A stretch of 64,000 nucleotides of DNA from Streptomyces pristinaespiralis. GTDB taxonomy: Bacteria > Actinomycetota > Actinomycetes > Streptomycetales > Streptomycetaceae. The notes under the pieces are model-generated. The model saw only the letters and a program-made list of their open reading frames with translations, was not told the origin of the DNA and ran no database searches. Of the stretch, positions 1 to 8,511 are shown piece by piece. Position numbers and translations under genes: made by a program. The first letter of the stretch is position 1. The number at the start of each line of letters is the position of its first letter. The stretch is taken from positions 4,030,001-4,094,000 of the forward strand of contig NZ_CP011340.1 of the NCBI RefSeq assembly GCF_001278075.1, given 5' to 3'.

Positions 1-402
1 CACGCGATCGTCCCGAACGCGTCCGAACGGCAGCTGGCGTCCTACGCCGGCGGGCCGCTGTCCGTCCTCGTCAACACCGTCCGTGTCCAGGCGGTCAAGC
101 ACACCGGGCTGGGCCTGATCGCCGTCAACACCTTCGCCGCGGGCGTCCACCACGCCGAGCGCCTGTCCGTCGACGGTCCCGCCTCCGTGGTCCTCCGCCG
201 GTCCCCCGACGGCACCTGCTCGATCGCGGTGTCCGACCCGACGACCGGACGTCGCACGGTCCGGGTCACCCTCCACGGCCGTGCCCTGCGCGCCGTCTCG
301 GCGGACGACGGCGTCCGCACCACCCACGTCCCGGGCGGCACCCGCATCGACGTCACGACGCACCACGCCTACGGCCGCAGCTTCACGGCGACGCTGCGTT
401 AG
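1..402 (+). CDS. C-terminal end of a polysaccharide lyase family 8 type enzyme (partial, 5' end outside window)
   Basis: The reading frame is open from base 1 and ends at the TAG at 400-402, leaving 133 residues of a longer protein. The segment is beta-rich and matches what I know of the C-terminal all-beta domain of family 8 lyases (hyaluronate, chondroitin or xanthan lyase): a run of short strands such as AVKHTGLGLIAVNTF and the closing RTVRVTLHGRA. The catalytic alpha/alpha-toroid would lie upstream, outside the window, so substrate cannot be judged. Such enzymes are normally secreted and cleave uronic-acid-containing polysaccharides by beta-elimination. The gene is convergent with the LysR gene and is separated from it by a hairpin. 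It marks the probable left boundary of the biosynthetic locus. The family call is from pattern memory only; another beta-sandwich carbohydrate enzyme is possible. Confidence 0.6.
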   Translation, partial: HAIVPNASERQLASYAGGPLSVLVNTVRVQAVKHTGLGLIAVNTFAAGVHHAERLSVDGPASVVLRRSPDGTCSIAVSDPTTGRRTVRVTLHGRALRAVSADDGVRTTHVPGGTRIDVTTHHAYGRSFTATLR

Positions 403-411
403 GGGCTGCCG

Positions 412-447
412 CGCGCGCCGGTCCTGCCGCGTCAGGGCCGGCGCGCG
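412..447. terminator. Bidirectional hairpin between convergent genes
   Basis: A 15-bp inverted repeat (412-426 with 433-447, one G-U wobble) encloses a 6-base loop. It lies just after the lyase stop codon and overlaps the last codons of the LysR gene on the other strand. It has no U-tract, as is common for Streptomyces terminators. Placed between convergent genes, it most likely ends transcription from both sides. Confidence 0.6.
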
Positions 448-1334
448 TACTCCTCCGAGAGGAACTTGATCGTCTGGTCGATGAACACCCGCATCTCGCG
501 CGAGAGGGTCTTGCCGCGCCGCCAGGCGATCTGGGTGTGGACCTCGAACGGGATGGTCCAGGGCAGGGTCACGAGGGTGCCGCTCTCCAGGCTGTCGGCC
601 ACGGTGACGCTCGGCAGCAGGCTGATCCCGAGTCCGGCGGCGACACCGCGCTTGATGGACTCTATGGTGCCGAACTCCAGGAAGGGCAGGGATTCCCCGG
701 TGCCGTCGTTGAGTTCCGCCTCGAACAACTCGCGGTAGGCGCAGCCGGCTTCGGCGGAGATGACCTGGGTGGCGCGCAGGTCGTCCGTCGTCACCTTCTC
801 GGCGCGGGTGAGCGGATGGTCCGGGGCGGCGACGACCGTGAGCGGTTCGGAACCGAGCACTTCCGTCTGCACGCCCGGGTGCTGGGTCTCCGCCTCCATC
901 AGGAAGCCCATGTCGAACATGCCCTGCCGCAGGGCGTGGCAGGTCTCCGCGCACAGGCTGGGCCGCAGCACGATCTGCAGGGCGGGGTGGCGGTGGTGGA
1001 AGAACTCCAGCAGCGGCGGCATCCGGTAGGAGGTGATGCTCTCCATGGACCCGACGGTGAGCACTCCCGCCGGCTCCTCGGAGCCGAGCGCGGCGCCGCG
1101 CGCTTCTCCCGCCAGGGCGAGCATCTGCTCGGCGTAGGGGAGAAGCCGTCGCCCCGCGTCCGTGAGTTCGACCCGGCCGCCGAGACGGTCGAAGAGATTC
1201 ACCTCGAGCGATTCCTCGAGGGCTTTGACATGCGCGGTGACACTGGATTGCGCGTACTTCAGTTCCACCGCCGCGCGGGTGAAACTGAGCAGCGTCGCCA
1301 CCTTGTGAAATGTCGCCAACTGCCGAATGTCCAT
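432..1334 (-). CDS. LysR-family transcriptional regulator
   Basis: This 300-residue protein has the standard LysR layout. The N-terminal winged helix-turn-helix begins MDIRQLATFHKVAT and continues through SFTRAAVELKYAQSSVTAHV. A periplasmic-binding-protein-like effector domain follows from about residue 90, starting GVLTVGSMESITSYRMPPLL. I chose the ATG at 1334 because a strong GGAGGGGG Shine-Dalgarno sits a few bases upstream and the family profile starts there; an in-frame ATG 14 codons earlier has no such support. LysR proteins usually act on a neighbouring promoter in response to a small molecule, here unknown. It sits head-to-tail behind the TrmB/LuxR-like regulator with about 110 bases between. 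A role in controlling the adjacent biosynthetic operons is inference from position. Confidence 0.88.
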   Translation of the reverse strand: MDIRQLATFHKVATLLSFTRAAVELKYAQSSVTAHVKALEESLEVNLFDRLGGRVELTDAGRRLLPYAEQMLALAGEARGAALGSEEPAGVLTVGSMESITSYRMPPLLEFFHHRHPALQIVLRPSLCAETCHALRQGMFDMGFLMEAETQHPGVQTEVLGSEPLTVVAAPDHPLTRAEKVTTDDLRATQVISAEAGCAYRELFEAELNDGTGESLPFLEFGTIESIKRGVAAGLGISLLPSVTVADSLESGTLVTLPWTIPFEVHTQIAWRRGKTLSREMRVFIDQTIKFLSEEYARRP

Positions 1335-1444
1335 GTCCCCCTCCGTGGTCCGGTTGTCGCCGAACTCGTGGCGCATGAACCAGGAAATCAGCCGGACAAT
1401 GGGGGCACCAGAACAACGGCCTGTCCGATCGGGGACAATGACCG

Positions 1445-2488
1445 TCAGGAATCTGCCACTTCGCCGCTGTCCGGATTCGCGGGCACAGCGCTCGTATCGG
1501 GGATCAATCCCTGCTGCGCGAGGAGAAGTCCGGCCTGGAAACGGCTGGTGGCGCCGACCTCCTCCATGATGGCGGAGATGTGGCGGCGGCAGGTCCGGGT
1601 CGCCATGCCGAGCCGGCGCGCGATGCCCTCGTCCTTGAGGCCTTTCGCCATGAGCCGCGTGATCGACACCCGCAGATCTTCTGTGATCTGTTGGTATTCG
1701 GCGGTCCGGCCGATCTCGAACGGCTGGCTCGCCTGCCAGATGGACTCGAAGGACCGGCAGAGATAGGCGACCACCGTGGGGTCGGTGACGAGCGCGGCGC
1801 CGGGCGGCTTCTTGCCGGTGCGCTCCTTGGGAATGAACGCGAACTTGCGGTCGTAGATGATCAGCCGCTCGGACAGCTCCTCGGCGGTCCTGACCTCCGC
1901 GCCCTGTGCGCAGATCTGGCGCACATAGGTGCGGGTGGCGAGGCTCGCGCGGGCGGTGTTCTGATAGAGCGTGCGGATACGGATACCGCGCTTTCTCATC
2001 TCCAGCGTCTGCAGGAGATCCTGCTCCAGCAATTCGGCGCTGCGGCCGCCGCCGGGCTGGAGGCTGATGCGCTCCTCCGTGCAGCGCCGGCGGGCGAGGT
2101 CGATCTCCCGCCGGACGTCCTCGAAGTCGTCGAGGACCCGGATAGGCACATCGTCGTCCGTGGACCGGGCCCGGGAGCGGTACACCTCCGACAGGACCCG
2201 CAACTCCTGGTGTATGCCGGCGATCTCGCGGCGCCGCTGGGCGATGGACAGCTCGAGCGGCGTGACCAGTTCGGCCTCGGCGATGTCCGGATCGAGAGCG
2301 GCCACGACACGGCCGTTCGCCGATACCGCGAGCAGCCGGAGATCCTGCAGTGCCTCGCGGGCCTCACTGATCAGCTGGACATCGACGCCCAGGCGACCTG
2401 CGATCTCCTCGTCCTTGAACGTTCCGTTACGCAATGCGTATTCGTAGACCTCGGCCGCGACGCCACCCAGCAGTTGATGCTCCCCCAT
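1445..2488 (-). CDS. Pathway regulator with N-terminal TrmB-like helix-turn-helix and C-terminal LuxR-type helix-turn-helix
   Basis: The 347-residue protein starts with a winged-helix-like segment (residues 1-65, with FKDEEIAGRLGVDVQLISEA). A middle alpha/beta region of the type seen in TrmB/PLD-like sensors follows (about 110-250, including IRIRTLYQNTARASLATRTYV). It ends with a LuxR-type DNA-binding helix-turn-helix (about 280-330, LMAKGLKDEGIARRLGMATRTCRRHISAIM). Proteins of this build are frequent as pathway-specific regulators in actinomycete natural-product clusters. A second protein of the same architecture lies at 10458-11444, so the locus carries a paralogous pair. The gene is transcribed away from a small exported-peptide gene, with a 160-base divergent promoter region in between. 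What the middle domain senses is not readable from sequence. Confidence 0.82.
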   Translation of the reverse strand: MGEHQLLGGVAAEVYEYALRNGTFKDEEIAGRLGVDVQLISEAREALQDLRLLAVSANGRVVAALDPDIAEAELVTPLELSIAQRRREIAGIHQELRVLSEVYRSRARSTDDDVPIRVLDDFEDVRREIDLARRRCTEERISLQPGGGRSAELLEQDLLQTLEMRKRGIRIRTLYQNTARASLATRTYVRQICAQGAEVRTAEELSERLIIYDRKFAFIPKERTGKKPPGAALVTDPTVVAYLCRSFESIWQASQPFEIGRTAEYQQITEDLRVSITRLMAKGLKDEGIARRLGMATRTCRRHISAIMEEVGATSRFQAGLLLAQQGLIPDTSAVPANPDSGEVADS

Positions 2489-2650
2489 CGGTCACCAACC
2501 CCAGCCAATTGCCCGATTTGTCGCTATCCACTTGCTGCCGCTCCATCATAGGACACTTCATGCCACTCGAACTCGATCTTCACTAGTGCCACCTTGTTCT
2601 TGCGGCCGGAGAGGGCACGCGTCGGATGAACAACGAGAGGGAAATACACG

Positions 2651-2848
2651 ATGGCGAAGGCACACCGTTTCCTGGCTCATGGAATCTCGGTGACCGTGCT
2701 GGCGCTCGCGGTGATCCATTCCATGGCAGGGGTGACCGCGTCCGTTCCCGAAGGCAACTCGTTATCCGGAGTCATTCTCGCGGACGACAAGTGGGACTCC
2801 CCGATGCCGGGCGAAGGCTCCACCGCCGCCGAGCGTGATCAGTTCTGA
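2651..2848 (+). CDS. Small exported peptide, 65 residues, function unknown
   Basis: The ATG at 2651 is preceded at good spacing by GAGAGG. The peptide has a signal-peptide pattern: a short basic start (MAKAHRF), a hydrophobic core (ISVTVLALAVIHSMAG) and a likely Ala-x-x cleavage region near residue 30. This leaves a mature acidic peptide of about 35 residues that contains the stretch VILADDKWDSPMP and ends in AERDQF. There are no cysteines and no modification enzyme nearby, so a lanthipeptide or lasso precursor is unlikely. It is divergent from the TrmB/LuxR-like regulator. An extracellular signal or a small secreted accessory peptide are both possible; neither is shown. An overlapping frame starting at 2626 lacks these features. 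Confidence 0.6.
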   Translation: MAKAHRFLAHGISVTVLALAVIHSMAGVTASVPEGNSLSGVILADDKWDSPMPGEGSTAAERDQF

Positions 2849-2975
2849 CCCAGTGGTACAGGCCAAAGGAGTATTGATGTCGGGGAATATGCCAATGGCC
2901 GGTCGGCTCCGGGCAGTCGGAGCCAAATGCGGCACTCTCCACTGGCCGCGGCGGCACCGCTAGCCTCTGGGCCTC

Positions 2976-3006
2976 GTGACGGCCCGCCGTCCCGGCGGGC
3001 CGTCAC
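2976..3006. terminator. Strong hairpin in the 360-base gap between convergent genes
   Basis: A perfect 13-bp inverted repeat (2976-2988 with 2994-3006) with a 5-base loop lies between the small exported-peptide gene and the oxygenase gene, which converge here. It is very GC-rich and fits a bidirectional terminator. The rest of 2849-3209 is extremely GC-rich; I see no gene in it on either strand with a ribosome binding site and coding pattern. Confidence 0.7.
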
Positions 3007-3209
3007 GCCGTTCGAGGCCCCGGCACCCGGACTCGCCGGCCGGCAGGCCGACCGCCGCCGGGCCGAGGGCCGGTCGAACAACCCGCCGCGCCACGGCCGT
3101 GCGCCGTTCCGGTTCAGGCCATCGGCCGCCGGGCCGTGGCGGGACGAGACAGGGCCGCCCCCTGGACCGCCCCCCGAAGACCGGCGATCCGCCACACAGC
3201 CGGGTCCGG

Positions 3210-4268
3210 TCAGAAGTGGACGCGGCGGTCGGTCGGGGTCACGCGGTACCGGATGTCCCACAGGCTGCGCCGGACGTACGTGCGCTGGAGCCATCGGTCC
3301 CGCCCGTCATGGCGGGCGGTGAACGGCGACCTCGCGTGAACGCCCTTGCGGTTGTTGACCAGGAGGGCCTGGCCGGGCTCCAGCCTGACGGGGTGTGCCA
3401 CCTCGCGGCACGTCCGCTGGAGCCGCTCGAACGCGGCCGCCGCCTCCTCGCTCAGCGGGCGCACTCCGTTGGCCGACACGGCGATCTCCGGAAAGGCCTC
3501 CGGGCCGCTGATGACCGGGACCGGTTCGGACAGCACCTCCGCACCGCCCGCGGCACTGCGGGTGTAGCTGCCCGGCGCGTTGAGCCGGAACAGCGGACTG
3601 CGCAGCAGACTCAGCTCCTCCTCCGGCAGCCGGCCGCAGATGTCCCGGGCGTCGGCGTAGTAGGTGACCGCGGCCCCCGAGGGGTCGCCGCGCAGGCAGT
3701 TGAGCACCAGGAAGTCCGGATTGGCGACGTCGTACCGGCCCGTCGGGTCGTAGGTGATGTCGCTGTGGAAGTTCAGGAAGACCGCCGAGCTCTGGTTGGT
3801 CTGGGTCCGCTCCCCGCCGGCGACCGGCACGATGTCGTGGATCAGGCGGCCGTCCTTCTCGGTGAGCACTCCCAGGGGTTCGCCGAGCAGTCCGGTCAGC
3901 CCCAGCAGCACCCCCTCCGAGACGAAGCCGCGTTTGGCGCGGCTCGGCCCGCCGTCGTCGGGCGTCGGCGGCAGCATGTCGTCGACGGGAAGGTTGCGCA
4001 CCAGGGCGACGCCGGCCGTGTCGATGTGCCGGCCGAAGTCCATGACGGCCTGGAGCAGTTCGGTGGGCAGCGCCGCGAACACCTGATGGCACCGCGCGGT
4101 GGCCCTGTCGATGTTCCCCGTCGGATCGGGCAGTTCCGCGAGGCCGCCGTGGAGGGTGTCGCGTACCGCGTCGGGCACCACCAGGTCCAGACGGGTCGGG
4201 GCGCCGGGCCCCGCGGGCGTGCCGTCGCGGCCGAGGGGTTCCCCGTGGACCGGGAATGCCGTCACCAC
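3210..4268 (-). CDS. Fe(II)/2-oxoglutarate-dependent oxygenase of the clavaminate synthase-like / amino acid beta-hydroxylase type
   Basis: This protein of about 352 residues carries the iron-binding facial triad of the TauD/clavaminate-synthase superfamily: H168-S-D170 (in NFHSDITY) and the distal H311 (in KGVHARSPF). The Arg of RWLQRTYVRR is placed to hold 2-oxoglutarate. The spacing and the text around NQSSAVFLNFHSD resemble free-amino-acid hydroxylases such as AsnO and VioC, which add a beta-hydroxyl to asparagine or arginine. Start: two consecutive GTG codons at 4268 and 4265 lie just beyond the aspartokinase stop; the region further upstream is that gene's coding sequence in another frame. 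It is the last gene of the glutamate mutase/aspartokinase operon, so an acidic amino acid of the aspartate family is the likeliest substrate (inference). Confidence 0.82.
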   Translation of the reverse strand: MVTAFPVHGEPLGRDGTPAGPGAPTRLDLVVPDAVRDTLHGGLAELPDPTGNIDRATARCHQVFAALPTELLQAVMDFGRHIDTAGVALVRNLPVDDMLPPTPDDGGPSRAKRGFVSEGVLLGLTGLLGEPLGVLTEKDGRLIHDIVPVAGGERTQTNQSSAVFLNFHSDITYDPTGRYDVANPDFLVLNCLRGDPSGAAVTYYADARDICGRLPEEELSLLRSPLFRLNAPGSYTRSAAGGAEVLSEPVPVISGPEAFPEIAVSANGVRPLSEEAAAAFERLQRTCREVAHPVRLEPGQALLVNNRKGVHARSPFTARHDGRDRWLQRTYVRRSLWDIRYRVTPTDRRVHF

Positions 4269-4272
4269 GTCC

Positions 4273-5370
4273 TCACACCCCTGCCAGCGCGACCGCGTCC
4301 CTCGGCTGAGGGAAGTCCATCCCGTCGTGCAGCCGCTGCGCCAGGTGGAGCGCGTCCTCGCCGCTCTCCGCGAGGTGCATCGTGACCTTGCTGCCACGCA
4401 CCTCCGCGACGGGCACTCCCATCTCCCGTCCCGGCTCGACCCCGGCCCTGCGCTGGACGGCCTCCACGTCGACGTAGCCGCCGACCACCGCGACCCCCGG
4501 GCGGCCCGTGAGCCGCACCGTGTCGATGCCGGCGCCGTGGAAGGCGTTGTGCGCCGCGTCGGCCCGGGCGTCGTCGGGGTAACCGAGCACCACGGAGCGC
4601 TGGTTGAAGACCACGGCGGACATCTGGGTGCCCTCGGCGCTGATCGTCGTGCCGGCGGAGAACGGGGCGCGGTTGTAGCGGAGCACGATCTCGATCCGGT
4701 GCCGCAGCGCGAGCTGCACGGCGCGGCGGTGCAGGACCTTGGCCCCGTAGAGCGACATCAGGGCCGCCATGTTGTACGAGACCCGGGGCAGGATGCGGGC
4801 TCCGGCGATCAGGTGCGGATCAGAGGTGTAGATGCCGTCGACGTCCGAATGGATCTCGCAGACGCCGCTGCCGACGGCACGGGCGACCGCCAGCGCCGAC
4901 AGGTCGGAGCTGTTCTTGCCGAGCCAGGTCGGCCGTCCTTCCGCGTCGACGGCCTGTCCCCCGGGCACCACGACGACCTCGTGCTCGGCCAGCGCGCGGC
5001 GCAACGGCGCGGGATCGGTCCGCACCACGCGCGCCCACAGGTAGGAGTTGTCGGTGGTCAGGCCGAGCTGGTGGCCGGCGAGCACCGTGGCGGTGCGGCC
5101 CCTGCGGTGCAGTGCGGCGGCCAGCAGATGGGCGCTGAGGAGGTCGCCGGTGGCCAGCATCCCGGCGGACGTGGCGTCCTCGGGCCGCGGGTTGACCTCG
5201 TGCAGCCGGCCGCGCAGCCCTTCGGTCTCGCCCTGCATGGCGCTGACCACGACGGCCGTCGGACGTCCGCCTCGGCGGACGCGTTCCTCGAGCCCGGCCG
5301 CGAGCTCCTCGTAGGCGGCGTGGGTGCGGAAGGTGGAGCCGCCGAATTTCAGTACCTCCGGTCCGTTCAC
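4273..5370 (-). CDS. Aspartokinase-family enzyme (pathway copy)
   Basis: At 365 residues, this protein begins with the amino-acid-kinase signature KFGGS (residues 7-11). It has the nucleotide/aspartate-site elements [16 protein letters not shown] and [14 protein letters not shown], then a shortened C-terminal part with one recognisable ACT-like segment ([22 protein letters not shown]). Known enzymes of this family phosphorylate the beta-carboxylate of aspartate. The GTG start at 5370 overlaps the stop of the upstream aspartate-semialdehyde dehydrogenase gene by four bases (GTGA), so the two are translationally coupled. It lies in one operon with a glutamate mutase rather than with lysine or threonine genes. 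It may therefore phosphorylate 3-methylaspartate. An alternative reading is a feedback-insensitive or resistant duplicate of the housekeeping enzyme. Confidence 0.88.
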   Translation of the reverse strand: MNGPEVLKFGGSTFRTHAAYEELAAGLEERVRRGGRPTAVVVSAMQGETEGLRGRLHEVNPRPEDATSAGMLATGDLLSAHLLAAALHRRGRTATVLAGHQLGLTTDNSYLWARVVRTDPAPLRRALAEHEVVVVPGGQAVDAEGRPTWLGKNSSDLSALAVARAVGSGVCEIHSDVDGIYTSDPHLIAGARILPRVSYNMAALMSLYGAKVLHRRAVQLALRHRIEIVLRYNRAPFSAGTTISAEGTQMSAVVFNQRSVVLGYPDDARADAAHNAFHGAGIDTVRLTGRPGVAVVGGYVDVEAVQRRAGVEPGREMGVPVAEVRGSKVTMHLAESGEDALHLAQRLHDGMDFPQPRDAVALAGV

Positions 5371-6425
5371 CGGGTGCCTCCCGCCATGAAGCCGTGCCGG
5401 AGGACGTGCTCGGCCACCTGGATGGCGTTGAGCGCGGCGCCGACGCGGAGGTTGTCGGAGACCAGCCAGAGCCAGAAGCCGCGCGGATTGTCCGGGGACA
5501 CCCGGATCCGGCCGACGTGCACGTGGTCGGGGTGCCCGGCCCTCAGCGGGGTCGGGAAGGCGGCCGGGTTCTCCGCGTCGTGCACGGTGACCTCGGGCAG
5601 CGCGGCCAGCAGGCCGACGAGTTCCTTGCGGTCGACCGGCGCGCCCGCCTCCACCCAGACCGCCTCCGAGTGGGAGTTGACCACGGGCACGCGGACGCAG
5701 GTGGCGGTGAGGTCCAGATGGGGCCTGTCGAGGATCTTCCGCGACTCCTGGAGCATCTTCTGCTCCTCCAGGGTGAACCCGGTGTCCAGGAGCCGGTCGA
5801 TGGAGGGGACCACGTTGAAGGCGAGCGGCGGCTTGAAGCGCTCGGCCGGCAGCTCGGCGTCCGGGTCGCGCAGCGCCAGTTCGGTGCCCTCCAGCAGCTC
5901 CTCGATGCCGTGGTGGCCCTGGCCGGAGGCGGCCTGGTAGGTGCTGGCCACCACCTGGCGGATGCCCCAGCGGTGCTCGACCGGTTGCAGCACGCGCACC
6001 AGCGGGATGGTGGAGCAGTTGGGGTTGGCGACGATGCCGCTCAGCGGACGCCGTTCCAGCACATGGGCGTTGACCTGCGGGACCACCAGGGGGGTGTCCG
6101 GGTCCATGCGGAAGGCGTTGGTGTTGTCGATCACGAGCGTGCCCTTGGCGGCCGCGACGGGCACCCACTCGGTGCTGACCGGGGTGCCGGCGGAGAAGAA
6201 GGCGATGTCGGCCCGGCCGAAGTCGAAGTCCTCCAGGTCCTGGACGGCGTACGGCCGGCCGTCCACCATCAGCTCCCGTCCGGCGCTGCGGGCCGAGGCC
6301 ACCAGATGCATCTCGCGGTAGTGCAGCCCCCTCTCCTCGATCAGCTCGATGAGGGTGTTGCCCACCACTCCCGTCGCACCGACGATGGCGATGCGTGGGG
6401 CTGCTGGGTCGGTGACGAGCGTCAT
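5367..6425 (-). CDS. Aspartate-semialdehyde dehydrogenase family enzyme (pathway copy)
   Basis: The protein (352 residues) starts with the NADP-binding motif IAIVGATGVVGNTL. It carries the catalytic cysteine in the family motif NPNCST (IVANPNCSTIPLV), the downstream AASGQGHHGIEEL segment and the conserved RVPVVNSHSEAVWVE. The family reduces aspartyl-4-phosphate to the 4-semialdehyde. I chose the ATG at 6425 because the profile starts there. With the coupled aspartokinase directly downstream and the glutamate mutase genes upstream in the same operon, the pair could convert 3-methylaspartate into its 4-semialdehyde. The window has no homoserine dehydrogenase or DapA to suggest ordinary threonine or lysine synthesis. 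Confidence 0.9.
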   Translation of the reverse strand: MTLVTDPAAPRIAIVGATGVVGNTLIELIEERGLHYREMHLVASARSAGRELMVDGRPYAVQDLEDFDFGRADIAFFSAGTPVSTEWVPVAAAKGTLVIDNTNAFRMDPDTPLVVPQVNAHVLERRPLSGIVANPNCSTIPLVRVLQPVEHRWGIRQVVASTYQAASGQGHHGIEELLEGTELALRDPDAELPAERFKPPLAFNVVPSIDRLLDTGFTLEEQKMLQESRKILDRPHLDLTATCVRVPVVNSHSEAVWVEAGAPVDRKELVGLLAALPEVTVHDAENPAAFPTPLRAGHPDHVHVGRIRVSPDNPRGFWLWLVSDNLRVGAALNAIQVAEHVLRHGFMAGGTR

Positions 6426-6525
6426 CAGACTTCTCCGATCTGTACGGGTCCGGCTGCGGGTGCCAGAGCTGCTGGTACGGCTTCCAGGACGGGGCCTGTG
6501 GGGCCGCACACCCGTGACGGCGGCG

Positions 6526-7494
6526 TCATCGACGCACCGCCTCTGCCTTCGGCGGGGCGGTGGGGCCGGCTTCCCCGGCCGTCCGGCGGCGCCCGCCGGG
6601 CGGCAGGGGCAGCCGGCCGAGGTTCACGGCGAGGGCCGCCGCGGCGATCAGCACGACGCCGAGGGCCTGGAGGGCGTCGATGCGGTGCCCGTAGACGGTG
6701 AGGTCCACGAGGATGGCCACCGCCGGATACACGAAGGACAGCACCGCGATCCGGTCGGTGGCCAGCTTCTGGTACGAGGAGTACAGAAGGATGTACATCA
6801 CGCAGGTGTGGATCACGCCGAGGCCGACGAGCCAGCCCCAGCGGGCGTCGAGACCCGCGGTGTCGCCGAGCCGTGTGAACGGCAGCAGCAGCGGGATGCC
6901 GACCAGCACCTGGACGAGAGCGGTGACTTCGGGGCGCAGCGTGGTCAGCCGTTTGGCGATGACCGTGGCGAAGGCGTAGAAGAGGGCCGCCACCAGAGCC
7001 TCGCCGACGCCCAGCAGATAGCCCTCGCTGCCGCCGAGGTCGGCGCCGGGCAGGTCCGCCACGAGCACCACGCCGGCGAAGGCGGCGGCGATCCAGCCGG
7101 CGCGGTACCGGTCGAGCCGTTCCTTGAAGAGGAGCGCTCCCAGCAGCACCACGTAGAACGGCTGGGTGTGGTAGACGACGGTGGCCACGGATATCGACGT
7201 ACGGCTGTACGCGTCGAACAGCAGCACCCAGTTGAAGACGATGAACACGCCGCCGAGCGCCGCGAGCGCGAGGGTGCCCCGGGTCAGCCGGGTGTTCTTC
7301 AGGTAGCCGCGGAAGAGGCAGTACGCGGCCAGGGCGAGGGCTCCGAAGAGGCAGCGGAAGAACACCACGTTGAAGGAGGAGGCGCCGGACTCCAGGACGA
7401 ACACACCCAGCGTCCCCGACAGCCCCATGGCCGCGATGAGCTGGACGGCGCCTCTGCGCTGCCGGGCTGCGGCCGTCACGGCCTCGTTGGTCAT
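6526..7494 (-). CDS. EamA-family (drug/metabolite transporter) membrane protein
   Basis: This is a 322-residue integral membrane protein with about ten hydrophobic segments arranged as two EamA repeats; the second half begins around GYLLGVGEALVAALFYAFATVIAKR. Members of this family commonly export amino acids or small metabolites. The ATG at 7494 follows a GAGGGAG Shine-Dalgarno. The gene lies between the amino-acid-binding protein and the aspartate-semialdehyde dehydrogenase gene in the same orientation. It probably exports an intermediate, product or by-product of the amino-acid module. The C-terminal tail (LPPGGRRRTAGEAGPTAPPK) is basic and Pro-rich and presumably cytosolic. The substrate cannot be deduced. 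Confidence 0.85.
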   Translation of the reverse strand: MTNEAVTAAARQRRGAVQLIAAMGLSGTLGVFVLESGASSFNVVFFRCLFGALALAAYCLFRGYLKNTRLTRGTLALAALGGVFIVFNWVLLFDAYSRTSISVATVVYHTQPFYVVLLGALLFKERLDRYRAGWIAAAFAGVVLVADLPGADLGGSEGYLLGVGEALVAALFYAFATVIAKRLTTLRPEVTALVQVLVGIPLLLPFTRLGDTAGLDARWGWLVGLGVIHTCVMYILLYSSYQKLATDRIAVLSFVYPAVAILVDLTVYGHRIDALQALGVVLIAAAALAVNLGRLPLPPGGRRRTAGEAGPTAPPKAEAVRR

Positions 7495-7590
7495 ACGCCT
7501 CGACTCCCTCTCGGTGACGTTCGGATCGGTGCGGGCGGGTCAGGGATCTCGGGGATCAGGGCGGGGGTCTGCGGGCGGGTCGGGACGGGA

Positions 7591-8511
7591 TCAGTGCAGC
7601 GGGACGGCGTAGTGCAGGCCGCCCGCCGTCCACAGCTCGTTCACCCCCCTGGGCACGTCGAGACCGGACGCGGCGCCCAGGTTCCTTTCGTAGACGTCGC
7701 CGTAGGTCCCGACCGCGGACAGGACCCTGTCGGCCCACTTCTCGTCCAGCCCGGCCGACGGCCCGTGGGGGCCCGCCAGACGGGCCGCGGCCTCCGGGCC
7801 CTCGTGCTCGGCGGCCACCAGCAGTTGGAGCACCCACCGGACCAGCCGGAACCAGTGCGGGTCGGCCTCGTGGACCGCCGCGGCCATGGGCTCCCGGGAG
7901 ATCGACACCGGGAGGATCCGGTGGTCCTGCGGCCGTGGCAGACAGGCCCGGGCACCGGCCAGCGCCGTACGGTCCAGCACATAGGCGGCGCAGTCCCCAC
8001 AGGCGTAGGCGGCCAGCGCGTCGGCCGGGTCGTCGAAGCCGACAGGCTCGACCTCGAGGCCCAGCGGGCCGTACCACGACTCGAGGTTGACCACGGTGGT
8101 ACAGCCGTTGTGGACGGCGAGACGCCGGCCGGCGAGGTCGGCCGGATCGGCCAGCCCGTCGGCGGCACGCACGAGGAAGCCCTCGCCGTCGTAGCAGGTG
8201 ATGCCGGCGAAGAGCACCGCGCCCGTGGCCTCACGGCCCATCGTCCAGGTCAGGTTGCACACCGTGAGATCGGCCCGGCCCGACTCCAGGGTGCGCAGCC
8301 GGTCGGTGGCGCGTACCGGGACCCAGTCGATCGCCTCGGCGTCCTCGAGGGCGGCCGCGGCGACGGCCCGGGCGATGTCCGTGTCGAGCCCCGTCCACCG
8401 CCCGGCGGGCGTGCGCAGCGACAGGCCGCGGACGCCCTGGGACACGGCGACGCGCACTGCCCCGCGGACCTTGGCGGACCGGAGGGTGGCGGTGGTGGCC
8501 GGGCGGTTCAT
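7591..8511 (-). CDS. AapJ-like type 3 solute-binding protein without a signal peptide
   Basis: The 306 residues match the amino-acid-binding proteins of ABC transporters of AapJ/BztA type from end to end. The fold starts at GAVRVAVSQGVRGLSL, with WTGLDTDIARAVAAA and the family-typical GDCAAYVLDRTALAGARA and SISREPMAAAVHEADPHWF. It ends with VGTYGDVYERNLG and GVNELWTAGGLHYA. Unlike those proteins it has no signal peptide or lipobox; the fold begins within 20 residues of the start. The start is firm because the ATG overlaps the stop of the glutamate mutase gene (ATGA). No permease or ATPase lies nearby. It should be cytosolic, so it may be an enzyme built on a binding-protein fold, as cyclohexadienyl dehydratase is, or an intracellular amino-acid binder. 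Confidence 0.85.
   Translation of the reverse strand: MNRPATTATLRSAKVRGAVRVAVSQGVRGLSLRTPAGRWTGLDTDIARAVAAAALEDAEAIDWVPVRATDRLRTLESGRADLTVCNLTWTMGREATGAVLFAGITCYDGEGFLVRAADGLADPADLAGRRLAVHNGCTTVVNLESWYGPLGLEVEPVGFDDPADALAAYACGDCAAYVLDRTALAGARACLPRPQDHRILPVSISREPMAAAVHEADPHWFRLVRWVLQLLVAAEHEGPEAAARLAGPHGPSAGLDEKWADRVLSAVGTYGDVYERNLGAASGLDVPRGVNELWTAGGLHYAVPLH

Noticed and set aside
2651..2848. Lanthipeptide, lasso or other RiPP precursor
   Set aside because: No cysteine, no leader-core pattern and no modification enzyme nearby; a Sec-type signal peptide explains the N-terminus better.
3210..6425. Housekeeping lysine/threonine operon
   Set aside because: Although lysC- and asd-like genes are present, they are coupled to a glutamate mutase operon, with no dapA, hom or thr genes.
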